Below, in pieces: positions 11,885 to 22,790 of a DNA stretch of 64,000 nt. This DNA is from Nigrospora sphaerica. Its lineage: Eukaryota; Ascomycota; Sordariomycetes; Amphisphaeriales; Apiosporaceae. The stretch spans positions 62,001-126,000 of the forward strand of contig JAGVVL010000001.1 in the NCBI GenBank assembly GCA_018287875.1, read 5' to 3'. The notes under the pieces are model-generated. The model saw only the letters and a program-made list of their open reading frames with translations, ran no database searches and was not told the origin of the DNA. Position 1 is the stretch's first letter; the number at the start of each line of letters is the position of its first letter. The position numbers were made by a program, and so were the translations under genes.

Positions 11885-13731
11885 TAACGTGGATGTTATA
11901 CGAGTGGGCCAGTCATACAAGTGGGCCACTTTCCACTCATTTTAACTCTTCTAACTTCAATTGCCTTTAACTTAACTAATAGTTATGGAACAATCTTTTA
12001 GCGAGTCTAGAATTATTCTAGCGATCCAGGCGATTAAGAAGAACCCTAAAATTAGCTGCCGATAAGCGGCGGCTATTTACAATATCTCGCGAACTACCCT
12101 CCAACGCAGAATGAACGGAAAACACGCTAGACGCGATATACGCGCTAACAATACTCGTCTTACCGAATTAGAAGAGAAGACGCTTATCCGATATATCCTC
12201 GACCTAGATTCACGAGGATTTGCGCCGCGGTTGCACGATGTGGAAGATATAGCGAATGTCATTACCGCGTCGCGCGACGCGTCATATGTCGGGACGCGTT
12301 AGGCCGCGAACTTCGTTAAGCGACAACGAGACCTCCGGACGCGTTTTTCGCGTGCATACGACTATCAGAGGGCCCTCTGCGAAGATCCTGAAAAAATCGC
12401 GGGCTAGTTCGCGCTTTTCGCGAACCTGAAGGCCAAGTACAGCATCCAGGACGAGGATATCTACAACTTCGACGAGACCGGCTTTATAATGGGCCAAATC
12501 ACATCCTCAATAGTCGTGACCGGCGCCGATCGGAGCGGAAAGCGAAAAAAGGTCCAGCCTAGTAATCGGGAATGGGTTACTGTGATCTAAGGCGTCTGTT
12601 CCGACGGCTGGTGTATCCCGCTGTTTATCGTGGTAAAAGGCGCTTACCACTTTGCTAATTAGTACGCCGATAGCATTCTCCTACACGATTAGGTAATCAA
12701 ACCGACCTAGAATAGATAGATAGATAACGAGACCGGCCTGGATTGGATTCGGCATTTCGATAAACACACCTTATCGCGCGTAACAGGCCGATATCGTCTG
12801 TTAGTGATTGATAGGCACGAGAGCCACGTTTCGGCCGAATTCCAGGCTTTTTATAAAGAGAAGAACATTGTGACGGTCTTTATACCTCCGCACTCGTTTT
12901 ATCTACTCCAGCTACTTAACGTGGGGTGTTTCAGCTTATTAAAGTAGGCGTACAGTCGCGAAATCGAAGGGTTCATGAAGTCACTTGTTAACCACATTAC
13001 TAAGGCTGAGTTTTTAATCGCCTTTTAAGCAGCCTTTTTAAAGGTTTTCACATTTAATAACATCAAAGCTGGATTTGCTGGAGCCGGTTTAGTCCCTTTA
13101 GACCCAGATAGAGTGCTCGCAAAGCTGGATGTGAAGTTATCGACACCTTCGTTTATTAGAAGCCTTCCGGCTACAAGTATCCTATAGGCCTCTTAGATAC
13201 CACATAACCCGATTAAGGCGACTTCGTAGACTGATTTTATTAAGAATCGAGTCTGCCGTCACTAAAGAAGCTCTCTAACACCGATTTTATTAGCAGTGGA
13301 CCAGTTTGCTAAGGGTGCAATGGCGATAATATACGAGGTCGCTCTTTTTTAGGCGGAGAACAAGACCCTTCGAGAGGCGAATTCCAGCCTTGCAAAACGT
13401 CGGAGAGCGAAAAAGATGCGTCTATAGTAAGGAGGAACACTCGAGATTAGCGAGGCTCAAGACCTTTTAGATTAAAAGGATATCGATACACAGTTAAGAG
13501 AGGAAACGTGTATAAGGAGTAGTCGGGCGACGAGGACAGAACCGCGCGCTCAGCGGTGTGGCATCTGCGGAACGGCTGGGTATAATGTGCGAACATGTAA
13601 AATAGGCGTAGAAACATCTGGAGAGTCGGATTCCGATTAGTTTGAATTAATTTAAGGCGTTGTGGTTAAGTAATTAATTGATTTGTCGTGAAGGTGCTTA
13701 GAAGTGGCCCACTCGTATGACATCCACGTTA
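11885..13731 (+). mobile_element. Fot1/pogo-like element 2, copy B, heavily RIP-degraded
   Basis: TA at 11885-11886 and 13730-13731. The inverted terminal repeats are related to copy A (ACGTGGATGTTATACGAGTG on the left, matching inverse on the right) but diverged, with GC lost to AT. The internal transposase is the same as copy A, in opposite orientation to it, with many TAG/TAA codons. Recognisable stretches are NFDETGF (about 12470), the DDE region (about 12720-12930) and the C-terminal CGICGTAGYN knuckle (about 13558). Confidence 0.88.
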
Positions 13732-14071
13732 TAGAAAGAAGTCGAGGGGCTGGAAATTCGGTGGGCCGAAATGGAGGTCCTCTAACTTATATCTTAATGG
13801 TACGTTACTATAACAGCCCTACTTGTCGGTACCTCAAGGATATCAGCCTACGGCTTTCGACTGCTAATGTAAAGCTAGAGCTTTATAAGCTTCAGTAACA
13901 TCTGCCCATCTGAGCTGTTAATATAACAACGTCTTGCTGATTCTGTTATCCCACTTTACCCCCATTCACCTGGATGGTACGTCGTTTATATTCTAACCTA
14001 ACAATTGTAATCCTAGAAAGTTAGCATTACCAGCCCTCACGTACAAGCTAATGGGTAAAGGTACATACAGA
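13732..14071. other. Intergenic, AT-rich, no gene seen
   Basis: Between Fot1-like copy B and the 3' end of the RNase T1-like gene. Short non-homologous reading frames only. Confidence 0.5.
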
Positions 14072-14740
14072 CTAGTAACCATCGCATTCGTGGAACCTGT
14101 TATTCGGCTCACCCTTATGCGTAATGGTTGCACACCAATTACCGCACCCGTCAAAGATGACGCGGTGCAATCCTCCGTGTGGCGCACCATTGGCTCCGAA
14201 TATGGACCCGTCACTGAAAACAGGGAACTCAAAGACTTTCTTGTTTGCGCAGAACGTTGCGATACCCGGGATGTTTTCGCTGTTGTAGTACCTCTTAGGG
14301 TAATAGCTCCTCCCATTCTGAGAATGGACGCGGTGGCGGTTTAGAAGATGTGTGTGGCCCGCAGCAATTGCAGTGTACGAGTAGGCATCAGCAATCGTGG
14401 TACCTTGGTTGTAGTCGTTTATGTCGTAGCACCAATGTTCCGTCGAGCGGGCGGCGATCTTGTGGTCCGTGGCATTGACGTTGTCGCGATCAACGAGCCC
14501 GACGACGTGGCCGGCGATCCGATCCGACATCTCCCGCTTCTTCTTGGCACTGCTGAAGTCTTCGCTGTTGGACTGCCATATAGTACTACCTTGGATCGAA
14601 TCGGATGCACACGTGCCCCTCGCCGAGATGGAAATGGCATCAGCCGAATCTCCCTGGATGGGCCCCGCCGCGGCTCCGGTTACGAGGCCGGCAGCCACTA
14701 AGAGGGTGATGGCGGACGAGAGCATTTTGAGGAAGGGCAT
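14072..14740 (-). CDS. Secreted guanyl-specific ribonuclease (RNase T1/F1-like) with altered catalytic His
   Basis: 222-aa single-exon protein. Residues 1-25 form a signal peptide (hydrophobic LLVAAGLVTGAAA). A poorly conserved, charged propeptide-like stretch follows to about residue 100, then an RNase T1-type domain of about 120 residues. Family landmarks are AGHTHL near 127, YYPKRY at 146-151, FEFPVF at 170-175, HRVIFD at 192-197 and ATITHKG at 204-210. The T1 catalytic Glu58, Arg77 and His92 correspond to E171, R193 and H208. The His40 position (YPHKY in T1) is Lys149. Cysteines at 104, 164, 199, 203 and 219 could form disulfides. T1 enzymes cut RNA after guanosine; loss of His40 may lower or alter activity. 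It lies between two RIP-affected transposons but is itself intact. Confidence 0.82.
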   Translation of the reverse strand: MPFLKMLSSAITLLVAAGLVTGAAAGPIQGDSADAISISARGTCASDSIQGSTIWQSNSEDFSSAKKKREMSDRIAGHVVGLVDRDNVNATDHKIAARSTEHWCYDINDYNQGTTIADAYSYTAIAAGHTHLLNRHRVHSQNGRSYYPKRYYNSENIPGIATFCANKKVFEFPVFSDGSIFGANGAPHGGLHRVIFDGCGNWCATITHKGEPNNRFHECDGY

Positions 14741-14858
14741 AGACGATTGTAATCAACGACCGGGTGGGTGAGCGGTGAATAGTGAGGGGGGAAAAGCGGT
14801 GATGGGGTGCGGATGACGATAGCATGGGAAATCAGATGTGGGCCAGCCCGTCGTCGCC

Positions 14859-14867
14859 TTATATAAA
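14859..14867 (-). promoter_or_regulatory. TATA box of the RNase T1-like gene
   Basis: TTTATATAA on the minus strand, about 120 bases upstream of the ATG at 14740. Confidence 0.5.
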
Positions 14868-14880
14868 GAAGCAGGCCCAT

Positions 14881-15470
14881 TATAACGTACGGAACCGCCT
14901 TTCTGTGCTAATATCTATAGGCATTATAGGATTGTGTCGTATCTCTGCCAAGGCTCTCACTGCGGCGTTCCCTACTTTACACATGGGTAGGCCCGTCGTG
15001 TGACCACGACGACTATTCCGTAACCACGAAAATTAGGTGGGCTCGTCAGGCCCCGGTTTGTCGCCGGTTCTCGGCTGCACTATTGTTACTCAATTACTTA
15101 GCTAGGTATAGGAGTGCAGGGTCTGGCTCTATTTTGGGACTTATGGGTGGGTAATAAAGCGACTAGGGGTGTGAGTAAGCCACCATAACCAGCTACTAAT
15201 AGTAGATCCGTCGACTCCACCTCGAGGACCCAATACCAGCCTCACTAGTGGGTACGGCCTGTGCACACCAGCTGAATGGGAGTGATTGAAAAGCACCAGT
15301 GCTGACTCATATCACTGAAAAGGGACAGTCGCTGGTAAATGTCGACTCGTGATTGTTTTCATCCCAGTCGACTTTAATTGCAATCTCTCTTGTCCCGACG
15401 CGAAACCACCTAAGCGAAAGCAGCCCCAACAAAACACATCCCGCGACCACACGATATCCAGCACCCCATC
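14881..15470. promoter_or_regulatory. Divergent intergenic region between RNase T1-like gene and hypothetical gene
   Basis: About 590 bases of non-coding sequence from which both neighbours are transcribed outward. Contains a motif (CCAATACCAGCCTCACTAGT, about 15230-15271) that recurs at about 16454-16494. No other clear site. Confidence 0.4.
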
Positions 15471-16106
15471 ATGGCTCTGTCCCTCGTCCTGCCCTCGGCC
15501 CCCGCACCGGCCGACGGGCTCAGCACCGCCGCCATGCGCACCGCCCCGGTGGAGCAGTATCTCGAGGGTTCCATGGCGGCCACCGAAGCCGCTCGCCAAC
15601 TCTTGGGCCTCTTCTACCAGGACGTCGAGGTTCTCGCAGCCGCCGGCCGGCCGGCCGGCCACGTGGAAGTGCCCCTGTCAAATCTCTGGTGGGGCATTGT
15701 CGACGTCGCCGTCCAGCTGCCCGTCCCGGGCGAGCAGCACCATGATGGTCCCCAGCACCACCAACAAGACGACGAGAGCCACGGCCAGCAGAAGCCAGGA
15801 ATCATGTACTCGCAGCGCCTCGCAGACCTGTTGTCAACCATCAAGCGTCAAACTGTGCCTGCCCATCTCTCGCCCGAAGCCACGGCGCTACTGCACGGGT
15901 TTGAGAGAGAATGGGGCCAGTCCTTCTGGATCCATCTCCCCGTGCTGGGCATGACGGTGCACGACACCGAGGTGCGCAACCCTCAGTTTAGCGACGAGGA
16001 GCCCAACGTCTACTCGGCTACCGAGTGGGCCAGGCTTCTAGCCTTCTACCAATCGGTTAAAGATGCGGGTGTTATGGACCTTGACATCCCCAATGGCAGT
16101 CAGTAA
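15471..16106 (+). CDS. Hypothetical fungal protein, 211 aa
   Basis: A single uninterrupted frame from ATG 15471 (MALSLVLPSA) to TAA at 16104-16106. No signal peptide or membrane helix. The middle (about residues 88-108) is a low-complexity His/Gln/Asp-rich linker. Flanking blocks with conserved-looking aromatic residues (LSNLWWGIVD near 70, SATEWARLLAFYQ near 182) recall small fungal DUF3632-type proteins, but I cannot confirm the family. Codon use is GC-rich, unlike the RIP-affected surroundings. The last ~80 bases of the gene are duplicated in tandem just downstream, outside the reading frame. Confidence 0.6.
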   Translation: MALSLVLPSAPAPADGLSTAAMRTAPVEQYLEGSMAATEAARQLLGLFYQDVEVLAAAGRPAGHVEVPLSNLWWGIVDVAVQLPVPGEQHHDGPQHHQQDDESHGQQKPGIMYSQRLADLLSTIKRQTVPAHLSPEATALLHGFEREWGQSFWIHLPVLGMTVHDTEVRNPQFSDEEPNVYSATEWARLLAFYQSVKDAGVMDLDIPNGSQ

Positions 16107-16198
16107 AGTTAGGTGCGAGTGGGCGAGGCTTCTGGATTTCTACCAATCAGTTAGAGACACGGGTGTTGGGGGTCTTTTGTATCCCAGATGGCAATCAG
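16022..16198 (+). repeat. Imperfect 94-bp-period tandem duplication of the hypothetical gene's 3' end
   Basis: Copy 1 starts at 16022 (CGAGTGGGCCAGGCTTCTAG) and copy 2 at 16116 (CGAGTGGGCGAGGCTTCTGG). They can be aligned over about 80 bases, including TTCTACCAATC and GGGTGTT, ending at GGCAGTCAG and GGCAATCAG. The stop codon lies between them, so copy 2 is an untranslated, diverged partial gene copy. Confidence 0.8.
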
Positions 16199-16244
16199 CA
16201 TTTGATACACACTGAGTCGACGGGTGGATCTAGGAATGGGACCG

Positions 16245-16524
16245 CCCCGTCGGGACACAAACTATTGGATTTGACTAGGGTTCTTACTCATCACCACCCA
16301 TGTCAGCCGCCCTACTTTCTGCATTTCATTCGCCTATTATATAGTAGCTTGTGGCCCAAACTAAACTAGCTTGAAAGTTCCCTACGCAGGTACAGAGTAA
16401 CCTGGGCTGCCCCGTCGGGATACTAACTAGTAGAGTAGGGTTCTTATTCATCCCAATACCAGCCTCACCAATCCGTACTCTGTGCATTCAGCTCGTCATC
16501 CCAAATTGACTAGCTTGGAAGACG
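16245..16524 (+). repeat. Imperfect ~165-bp-period tandem repeat
   Basis: CCCCGTCGGGACACAAACTA at 16245 and CCCCGTCGGGATACTAACTA at 16410. Both are followed by AGGGTTCTTAYTCATC, later by a CTCTGTGCATTC/TTTCTGCATTTC-type stretch and by ACTAGCTTGRAAG. Downstream (about 16587-16660) a 24-28-bp unit with GACGAAAATA occurs two to three times. No coding potential. Confidence 0.65.
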
Positions 16525-16678
16525 AATCCGCCGCTACCGAAACTCACGGACTGACATACTTACATCTCATGATTATAGCGTGTTCGCCCCGACGAGACGA
16601 AAATAGTCGGACTCCACGGGACGAAAATACTTGGGCCCCACGGACCGAGAGTAGTATCAACATTTCTTATACAACTTC

Positions 16679-16688
16679 TCTATAAAAC
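16679..16688 (+). promoter_or_regulatory. TATA box for the small secreted protein gene
   Basis: TCTATAAAAC, about 138 bases upstream of the ATG at 16826. Confidence 0.45.
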
Positions 16689-16825
16689 TGTGCCACACCC
16701 TCCAGTCCAAGTGCAAGTAATCATCACAGCCACCGCCGACTCTGAAATTTAACAGACGCTCCCACGCAGCTGACCACCGTCTTTCTTCCCCTTTTGCTCA
16801 TCTCCCCCTCGTCAGCCTCGTTATC

Positions 16826-17552
16826 ATGTCTCCCCTCAGCAAGCTGTTCAGCGTGGGCCTCCTGCTTGTCGCCGCCAGCGGCCTGGCCACGGCCGCGCAG
16901 TTTACCGACGCACACGATGAGGGCGCCTACTTCATCACCAAGTCGGAGACGGGCGACGACGTCTTCGAGAAGCTCGATGACTCCCTCGAGCTACCCAAGG
17001 GGCTCCACCCCTCGCGGCAGATCCGCGCGCGCTACAAGTACCTGCCCAGCGGGGCCAAACCAAGTTGCGACGGCCTGGCCGTCGACGAGCAGGACTTTTA
17101 CAGCTATGCTTACGATAAGTTCTGGTTCTGGTGCTCCAATAAAGGCAACGAGAAGCTCGGCAAGGGAATCTACGCTGTTAAGACGTCCGGTAGTGGCTTT
17201 CATACTTCATCTCGACCCATCTCGACCTTGTGCATCTTGGATCTACCATGGTTTTACCCCACTGAATCGTTGCTGACAAACTCTGGTATTTAGATACCGC
17301 CACCTTCATGTGCAACAACACTCCTAACCCCTGCAATGTTAACGAGTGGTGGGAGGCTGTCGACACCATCGGCAAGAAATGCACTTCTAGAAATCAGAAC
17401 TGGATATCTGGAGGTACGTTATGCATCCTGAAGTTACTTCTTTGTCCATATTATAGTCTCTGACACTTGCAATGTTCCTAGGCTGGGTGCAAATTGATTC
17501 ATGGCACAAGTCGTACGGCTTCACCGACGTCCACTCCAAGTTCTGCGAGTAG
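16826..17552 (+). CDS. Small secreted cysteine-containing protein, 3 exons, 184 aa
   Basis: Exons 16826-17189, 17294-17413 and 17482-17552 (introns 104 and 68 nt, GTAGTG..TAG and GTACGT..TAG) close in frame to a TAG at 17550-17552. Residues 1-23 are a signal peptide (LFSVGLLLVAASGLATA). The mature part has aromatic-rich blocks (YSYAYDKFWFWC) and several cysteines, including exon 2 MCNNTPNPCN and GKKC and a terminal KFCE. No known enzyme motif is recognised; size, secretion and cysteines are effector-like (inference). It sits just upstream of LINE-B and is not RIP-damaged. Without splicing the frame would run into 39 non-homologous codons. Confidence 0.75.
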
Positions 17553-18056
17553 GGCATATGTACTTGAGTTTAACGGTTTAGCAAACCTTTTGTTAGCACA
17601 TACTCTACAGATGTCTCGTTGGTGTCAAGAGTGGGTGGATACAGCGAATAGTCGAGGCAAGCCTGTCGCCTAGGTTCGTCTTCATTACGATTAGTATATG
17701 CACGACTTGAGTGCTTATTATATGTTTTTTAGTCCAGACTCTCCAGTACCATCTCCCTCTCCGTCATCTGTTTCCAGGTGGGCGGGGGACCGGCCGACTC
17801 TGCGAGGCCGCTGTAGCGGCCAGCAGGTACTAGTGGATGTGGGGGTTTAACGACAGCCAAGTCGTGCCGGGCGTTGACACGGATAACCTAAACGAAGCCG
17901 CCGACAAAGCGACTGATTACGCCTTTACTTTTATAACGGGGGCGATAGGGAAAACATTTTCGAAACCGACCCCACATAGCGATAACTTCACAACCACGAC
18001 TCTATAAGCTACCGGATAGCCCGGAAACTGTTCCTAGGGCTTCATTTAGCCTAGAA

Positions 18057-19238
18057 ATGGTCGATTCACCACCCTCGAGGCAAAGCGCGGGTGGTGGGAG
18101 CCGCCATAGGCCCGCCCCACCCCCCGAGCCGTCACCTCCGGACTCAAGAACACCATCGCCAGACAGCATTACAACACCTGGACGCAGTCCAGAGGATATA
18201 CGCAGCATTATAAACGACTTTAAACGCTTCCTAGCTGGTGAAGTCAACATTGCGGCCTTAGCCGCAGCAGTTCAAGCCGCCATTCCGGTCCTAGAGACGG
18301 CGGCCAAGGAATCGAACAACCAGCCTAGCATCGAAAGACGCATCAATACTATCGAGAACACGCTGCAAGCTATCTATAAGGAAATTAAAGCTCCTAAGAT
18401 ATACGCTGCAGCCGCTACTGCCCTTACCGCCGCCACAGCGCCTAGGGCCCCCCAGGTAGCTAAGACTCTGCCTCCTCGACACGAACGGGAGGTAACGGTT
18501 AAGGCCGCAGGAACTGAAGGCCGCACCTACGAAGAGATCGTACGGAAAGTTAACGCAGCAACAGGTAAAGAAACAGTAATAGCCGCACGGAAGCTTCCTA
18601 ACGGAGACTATGCTATTACCTACAAGACAGCAGAAAAGAAGCGACAGCTAAAAACTGACCGGGCCTGGACTACCGAGGCCTTCGGAGAGAACGCCTCTAT
18701 CTAGAAGAGAAAGATCCTGGTGGTGGCCTATAGCATCAACAAGGAGGCCATAGAGACGAACCAAGGGCAGCTAAGAGTCCAACTCCGGAACCAGCCCGGC
18801 GGCCCTATCGACGTCCTAGAGGCCAAGCTCCCTCGCAACGTTAAGACCTCGTCTAGGAAGGTCACGGCCCTATATATTGCAGTACCCACGGTTCAACAAG
18901 CGGAACAGCTATATCGAGACGGCCTTATTTAGCAGTATAGCTACAATCCATGCGAGCCCTTCGCCGAAGGAGCCCAGCTTAAGCAGTGCTACTACTGCTA
19001 CCGCTATGGATATATCGCCTGTGTTTGCCGCCACGCACGTAGGTGCGGGCTCTGCTCTTCAATAAAGCATGGCGACAAAGAATGCCCAGAAGCCGAGAAT
19101 AAGAGCCGGCACTGCTGTCCAGCATGCCGAGGACCACACACTGCGTGGTCTAAGGAGTGTCCAGTCCGCCAGGAGCAGGTCCAGATCGCCAAGGCTACTT
19201 ATATCACGAGACCGAAGGGATTCGCACTGCCCTCGTAA
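18057..19238 (+). pseudogene. LINE-B ORF1 (plus copy) with zinc knuckles, two in-frame TAGs
   Basis: 394-codon frame from ATG 18057 to TAA 19236-19238, interrupted by TAG at 18702-18704 and 18930-18932. Layout: Pro/Ser-rich N-terminus; helical segment (DDFKRFLAGEV-like); RRM-like middle (REVTVKAAGTEGRTYEEIV); then CCHC-type knuckles (CYYCYRYGYIACVC, CGLCSSIKHGDKEC, CCPACRGPHTAWSKEC) at about 18987-19170. This is the RNA-binding gag-like protein of a Tad-clade LINE. At the first TAG the minus copy has CAA, supporting glutamine as the original residue. Confidence 0.82.
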
Positions 19239-19411
19239 GAACCCCCTAAGCCAACAGCCGAGGACTAGCAGACAGTATAGCCGCGGAAGCGTCGAGCAAC
19301 CAGCTGCCGTACTAGAAGCACTGGCAGAGCCCGTAGCAGAACCCACAAAGAGACAGACAACATGGACGTCGAAATACCGGAGTTAACACTAAACAGTATC
19401 CACGCTCGACT

Positions 19412-22400
19412 ATGACAGCGCTAAGGATCCTACACTGGAACACGCAGAAAAGCAAGAAAGCACAGATCCCGGCAGTTGATGCCATCTCCGAAGAGTACGA
19501 CGTCCTGGCTATCTAAGAGCCCTGGCGAAACCCACACATGCCGACCACCTACTGCCCGAGATCCTCTCCGTACTACCTTCTTTATGCCGCCGAGGGAAGC
19601 AGAGCTTGCATTTATATTAATAAGAAGCACCCCATAGCGCAGTAGACTTATAAGGCGCAATCAGATAGGTGTAACATCACGATCCAGTTATTAAATGGTC
19701 CTATAATAGTTATCTGCATATACTCGCCTCCTCCTGGATCGATTAGCAGATCAGACCTGCCAGCTATCGAAGCCCTCCTTACCGGTCCCCAGCTAGGACG
19801 AACAGTCCTCGTAGGAGACTTTAACGTCCACCACCCTGTCTGGGGAGGATACAACGTCCAACCCCATAATGCAGCTAACAAGCTACTCCAGCTAGCAGAA
19901 TCCTGGAGACTCCAGCTGATCACCCCCCCTGGAACACCGACATGGACTCGAAGAGGGTGCATAGACTCCACGATCGACTTAGCGTGGACCACGGACGATC
20001 TCCGAGCTGCCTACGACGGGTATGCCCCATTTGCTGGATCCGATCACCTCCCCCAGGTGATACGCGTGGCTGGACCCCGTACAGACTGTCAAAACAGGCC
20101 ACGACGCAGCTGGAAAACAGCTGACTATAACTAGGCGAAGGCAGAGGCGGCACACCTACCATAGCCAGGGCGACTCGAGACACCAGAAGAAATCGATAGC
20201 TACACCGAAACGTTAACTAAGGAATTAACTCGGATAGCCGACTTAGTTGCCCCCCTCCGCCACTTTAAAAGGAGAGGTAAAGCCTGGTGGAACCGCGAGA
20301 TAGAAGAAGCTATAGAAAAGGAGCGACAAGCTTAGCGGATATGGCTTTCCGATAGGACGGACGCAGCTTAGCGAGCCCTCCGTTAGTTAACTCTCTTAAA
20401 GAAGAAAGCAATCTGAGAAGCCAAGACGGCGTCCTAGAGACATATGCTCCACAAGGCGTCTAGCCAGCCAGCTGGTGTCTGGAATATTGCGAGATAGGCA
20501 AGAACCGAAGGAGCAGCACCGCCGTTACCCCCAGCAGTCCCTACGCTCTACACACCGCGTGGCGAAGCAACGACCTATAAGGAGAAAACAGAGGCCTTCT
20601 AAGAGAGGTTCTATCCCCTCCCTAAGGCTACGTACACCGGCTTCCGAATAACGAACCGGCTTATAGCGCCTCTCGATATAGACGGCAAGGTAACAGCAGA
20701 ATAAGTCTAAGACGTCCTTACTAAGGCAGGCCAGTGGAAGGCACCTGGACTAGACCAGCTTCCGAACGGATTTCTTAAACGCCTAGGAAAGCCCCTCTTC
20801 TAGGCCTTGGCCTCCCTAGCGGAAGCGTGCTGGTATATAGGATACTATCTAAGAGCGTTCTATAAAGCAGTCACTATTATCCTCCGGAAGCTAGGAAAGC
20901 AGCTAAACGAGTACCACTAAGCCGGCGGATAGAGACCTATCGCGCTGCTTAACACTATAGGGAAAGCAATCGAAAGCCTACTAGCGCAACGGCTGGCTAG
21001 CTTTACCGAAGAGAACGGACTGCTCCCAGACGAACAGATAGGCAACCGGAAAGGCCGCTCCACGGAAACGGCCTTACAGTTGCTAACGGACCTAGTCCGT
21101 ATAGCCTGGAAACATGGAGGCGCAGCAACCCTTCTATCGCTGGATATTTCGGGCGCTTTCGACTCCGTCGACTATGGAAGGCTTCTCGCTAACCTGCGAG
21201 CGCTAAGGGTCCCTATATAGACTATCAGCTGGATCCGAAGCTTCCTATTTAACCGGTCCACCACGCTATTCTTCGATAGCCAAGAATCGGACGAGATCCC
21301 AGTCCCGGTAGGCGTCCTGCAGGGCTCACCCCTATTGCCTATCCTCTTCTGCCTCTATACAGCCGGTCTCTATAAGGCTCCCCGCGCTATACCAGGGATA
21401 GCTACTATAGCCTTCGTAGACGACACGAACCTCGTAAGCTTCGATTTAAACCCCGAGTAAACCTGCGAGCGGCTGGAAGCCGCTTATAGGATCTGTAAGG
21501 AATGGGTAGTCAGCCACGGCATGACCTTCGCAGTACAGAAATATCACCTAGTCCACTTTTCTCGAAGACAGAAAGGTCCAAACACGAAGATAGCCTTAGA
21601 AGGTCACGAAATCGAACCAGAAGACTCCTGCCGCGTCCTTAATATCCAGGTGGATAGACGTCTCCGCTAAGACATCCACATCCAGTCGATATCGAAGAAG
21701 ATAGCAACGCAGGTCTATGCTCTAGACTGGATAGCCGGCTCGATATAGGGCGCGTCTCTCCAGCGAGCCCGCCAAGTTTATACAGCCGTCGTACAGTCTG
21801 CAATAGGCTATAGAGCTTCAGAGTGGCACCGCCAGATCTCGAAAAATAGAGCCAAGGCACTTAACGACGTCCAGATAGAGTGCCTCCGAAAGGTCACAGG
21901 AGCTTTCAAAGCCACGGCCACCGCAGTACTAGAAACGGAAGCTTACGTGTCCCCCTTAGACACGTGGCTTAACAGAAGGGTGGCGGCATCGGAAGAGAGG
22001 CTCCAACAGCCGCGTATCGCATCACTTATCTAAGCGAGATGCAATAGCGCAGCTAGATGGATCCTAACAAGACCGACTCGCCGGCGCAGACCGAAAGGCC
22101 CCGACGCTCCCGATCGTAAGAGGTGGCTAGACGAATAGCTAGCTGGAGACTCAGCATATAAGGCGGAGGAGAGAGACTGGCTTTAAAGATGGCAACAAGC
22201 GCAGCAAAATCGAATAACACGGACCCCGGCAGTAACTAAGATGCCGCCAGGCAAGCACGTCCTCAAGCTCCATAAGGGACTCTATAAGGCCGAGAGCTCT
22301 ATCCTCGTCTAAGCGAGGACTGGCAAGATTGGGCTGCGAGACTTCCTTTTTAAGCGTAGGGTCCCGGGCTTCGACAGCCCCTAGTGCGTCTGCAGTCAGG

Positions 22401-22769
22401 GCAGGGAGACCGTCCAGCATATCCTCGTTTTCTGCCCACGGGAAAGAGAAAGACGAGAGCATCTCGTCTAAGCTCTAGGAGGACCGATAGACACGGACAG
22501 AATACTCGACACCCCAGGAAAAGCAGGAATTATCGCAAGATGGCTACTCCGCTCCGGAAGGCTAGATATGTTCCAGCTAGCGAATTAACTTATCAGCTAG
22601 GAAGCGGGCGCGCTGAGCCCGATCTCGGTATGGCAGGTCAAAGAGCAGATAGAAGCGGTACGACGCAGCAGAACCTAGGTTTTTCACCCGGCCGGACGTT
22701 AGCCCGGAACGGTTTTCCTAGGCTAAGATGCGCAGGGGGTCCTCATGGCCTGAATAGGTCGCTAGGTGT
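19412..22769 (+). pseudogene. LINE-B ORF2 endonuclease-reverse transcriptase, stop-ridden
   Basis: Begins MTALRILHWNTQKSKK (AP-endonuclease-type start). It continues with EPW, VGDFNVHHPVWGGYN, STIDLAW and FAGSDHLP (endonuclease catalytic SDH). The reverse transcriptase has LDQLPNGFLKRL, RPIALLNTIGKAIE, LSLDISGAFDSVDY, GVLQGSPL and an AFVDDTNL active-site box, where FVDD replaces the usual YADD. Near the C-terminus a CCHC-like finger reads CVCSQGRETVQHILVFC. Most frame breaks are TAG, consistent with RIP. Confidence 0.85.
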
Positions 22770-22790
22770 AAGAATAATAATAATAATAAT

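Larger units (their letters stand above)
17770..22790 (+). mobile_element. LINE-B plus-strand copy, near full length, RIP-degraded
   Basis: Contains the 5' leader, ORF1 (18057-19238), ORF2 with endonuclease and reverse transcriptase (from 19412), and a 3' end with an (AAT)n tail at 22773-22790. Matches the minus copy at 8904-11560 from the leader through the endonuclease. The 5' limit is approximate. ORF2 has dozens of TAG/TAA codons at Trp/Gln positions. Confidence 0.88.
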
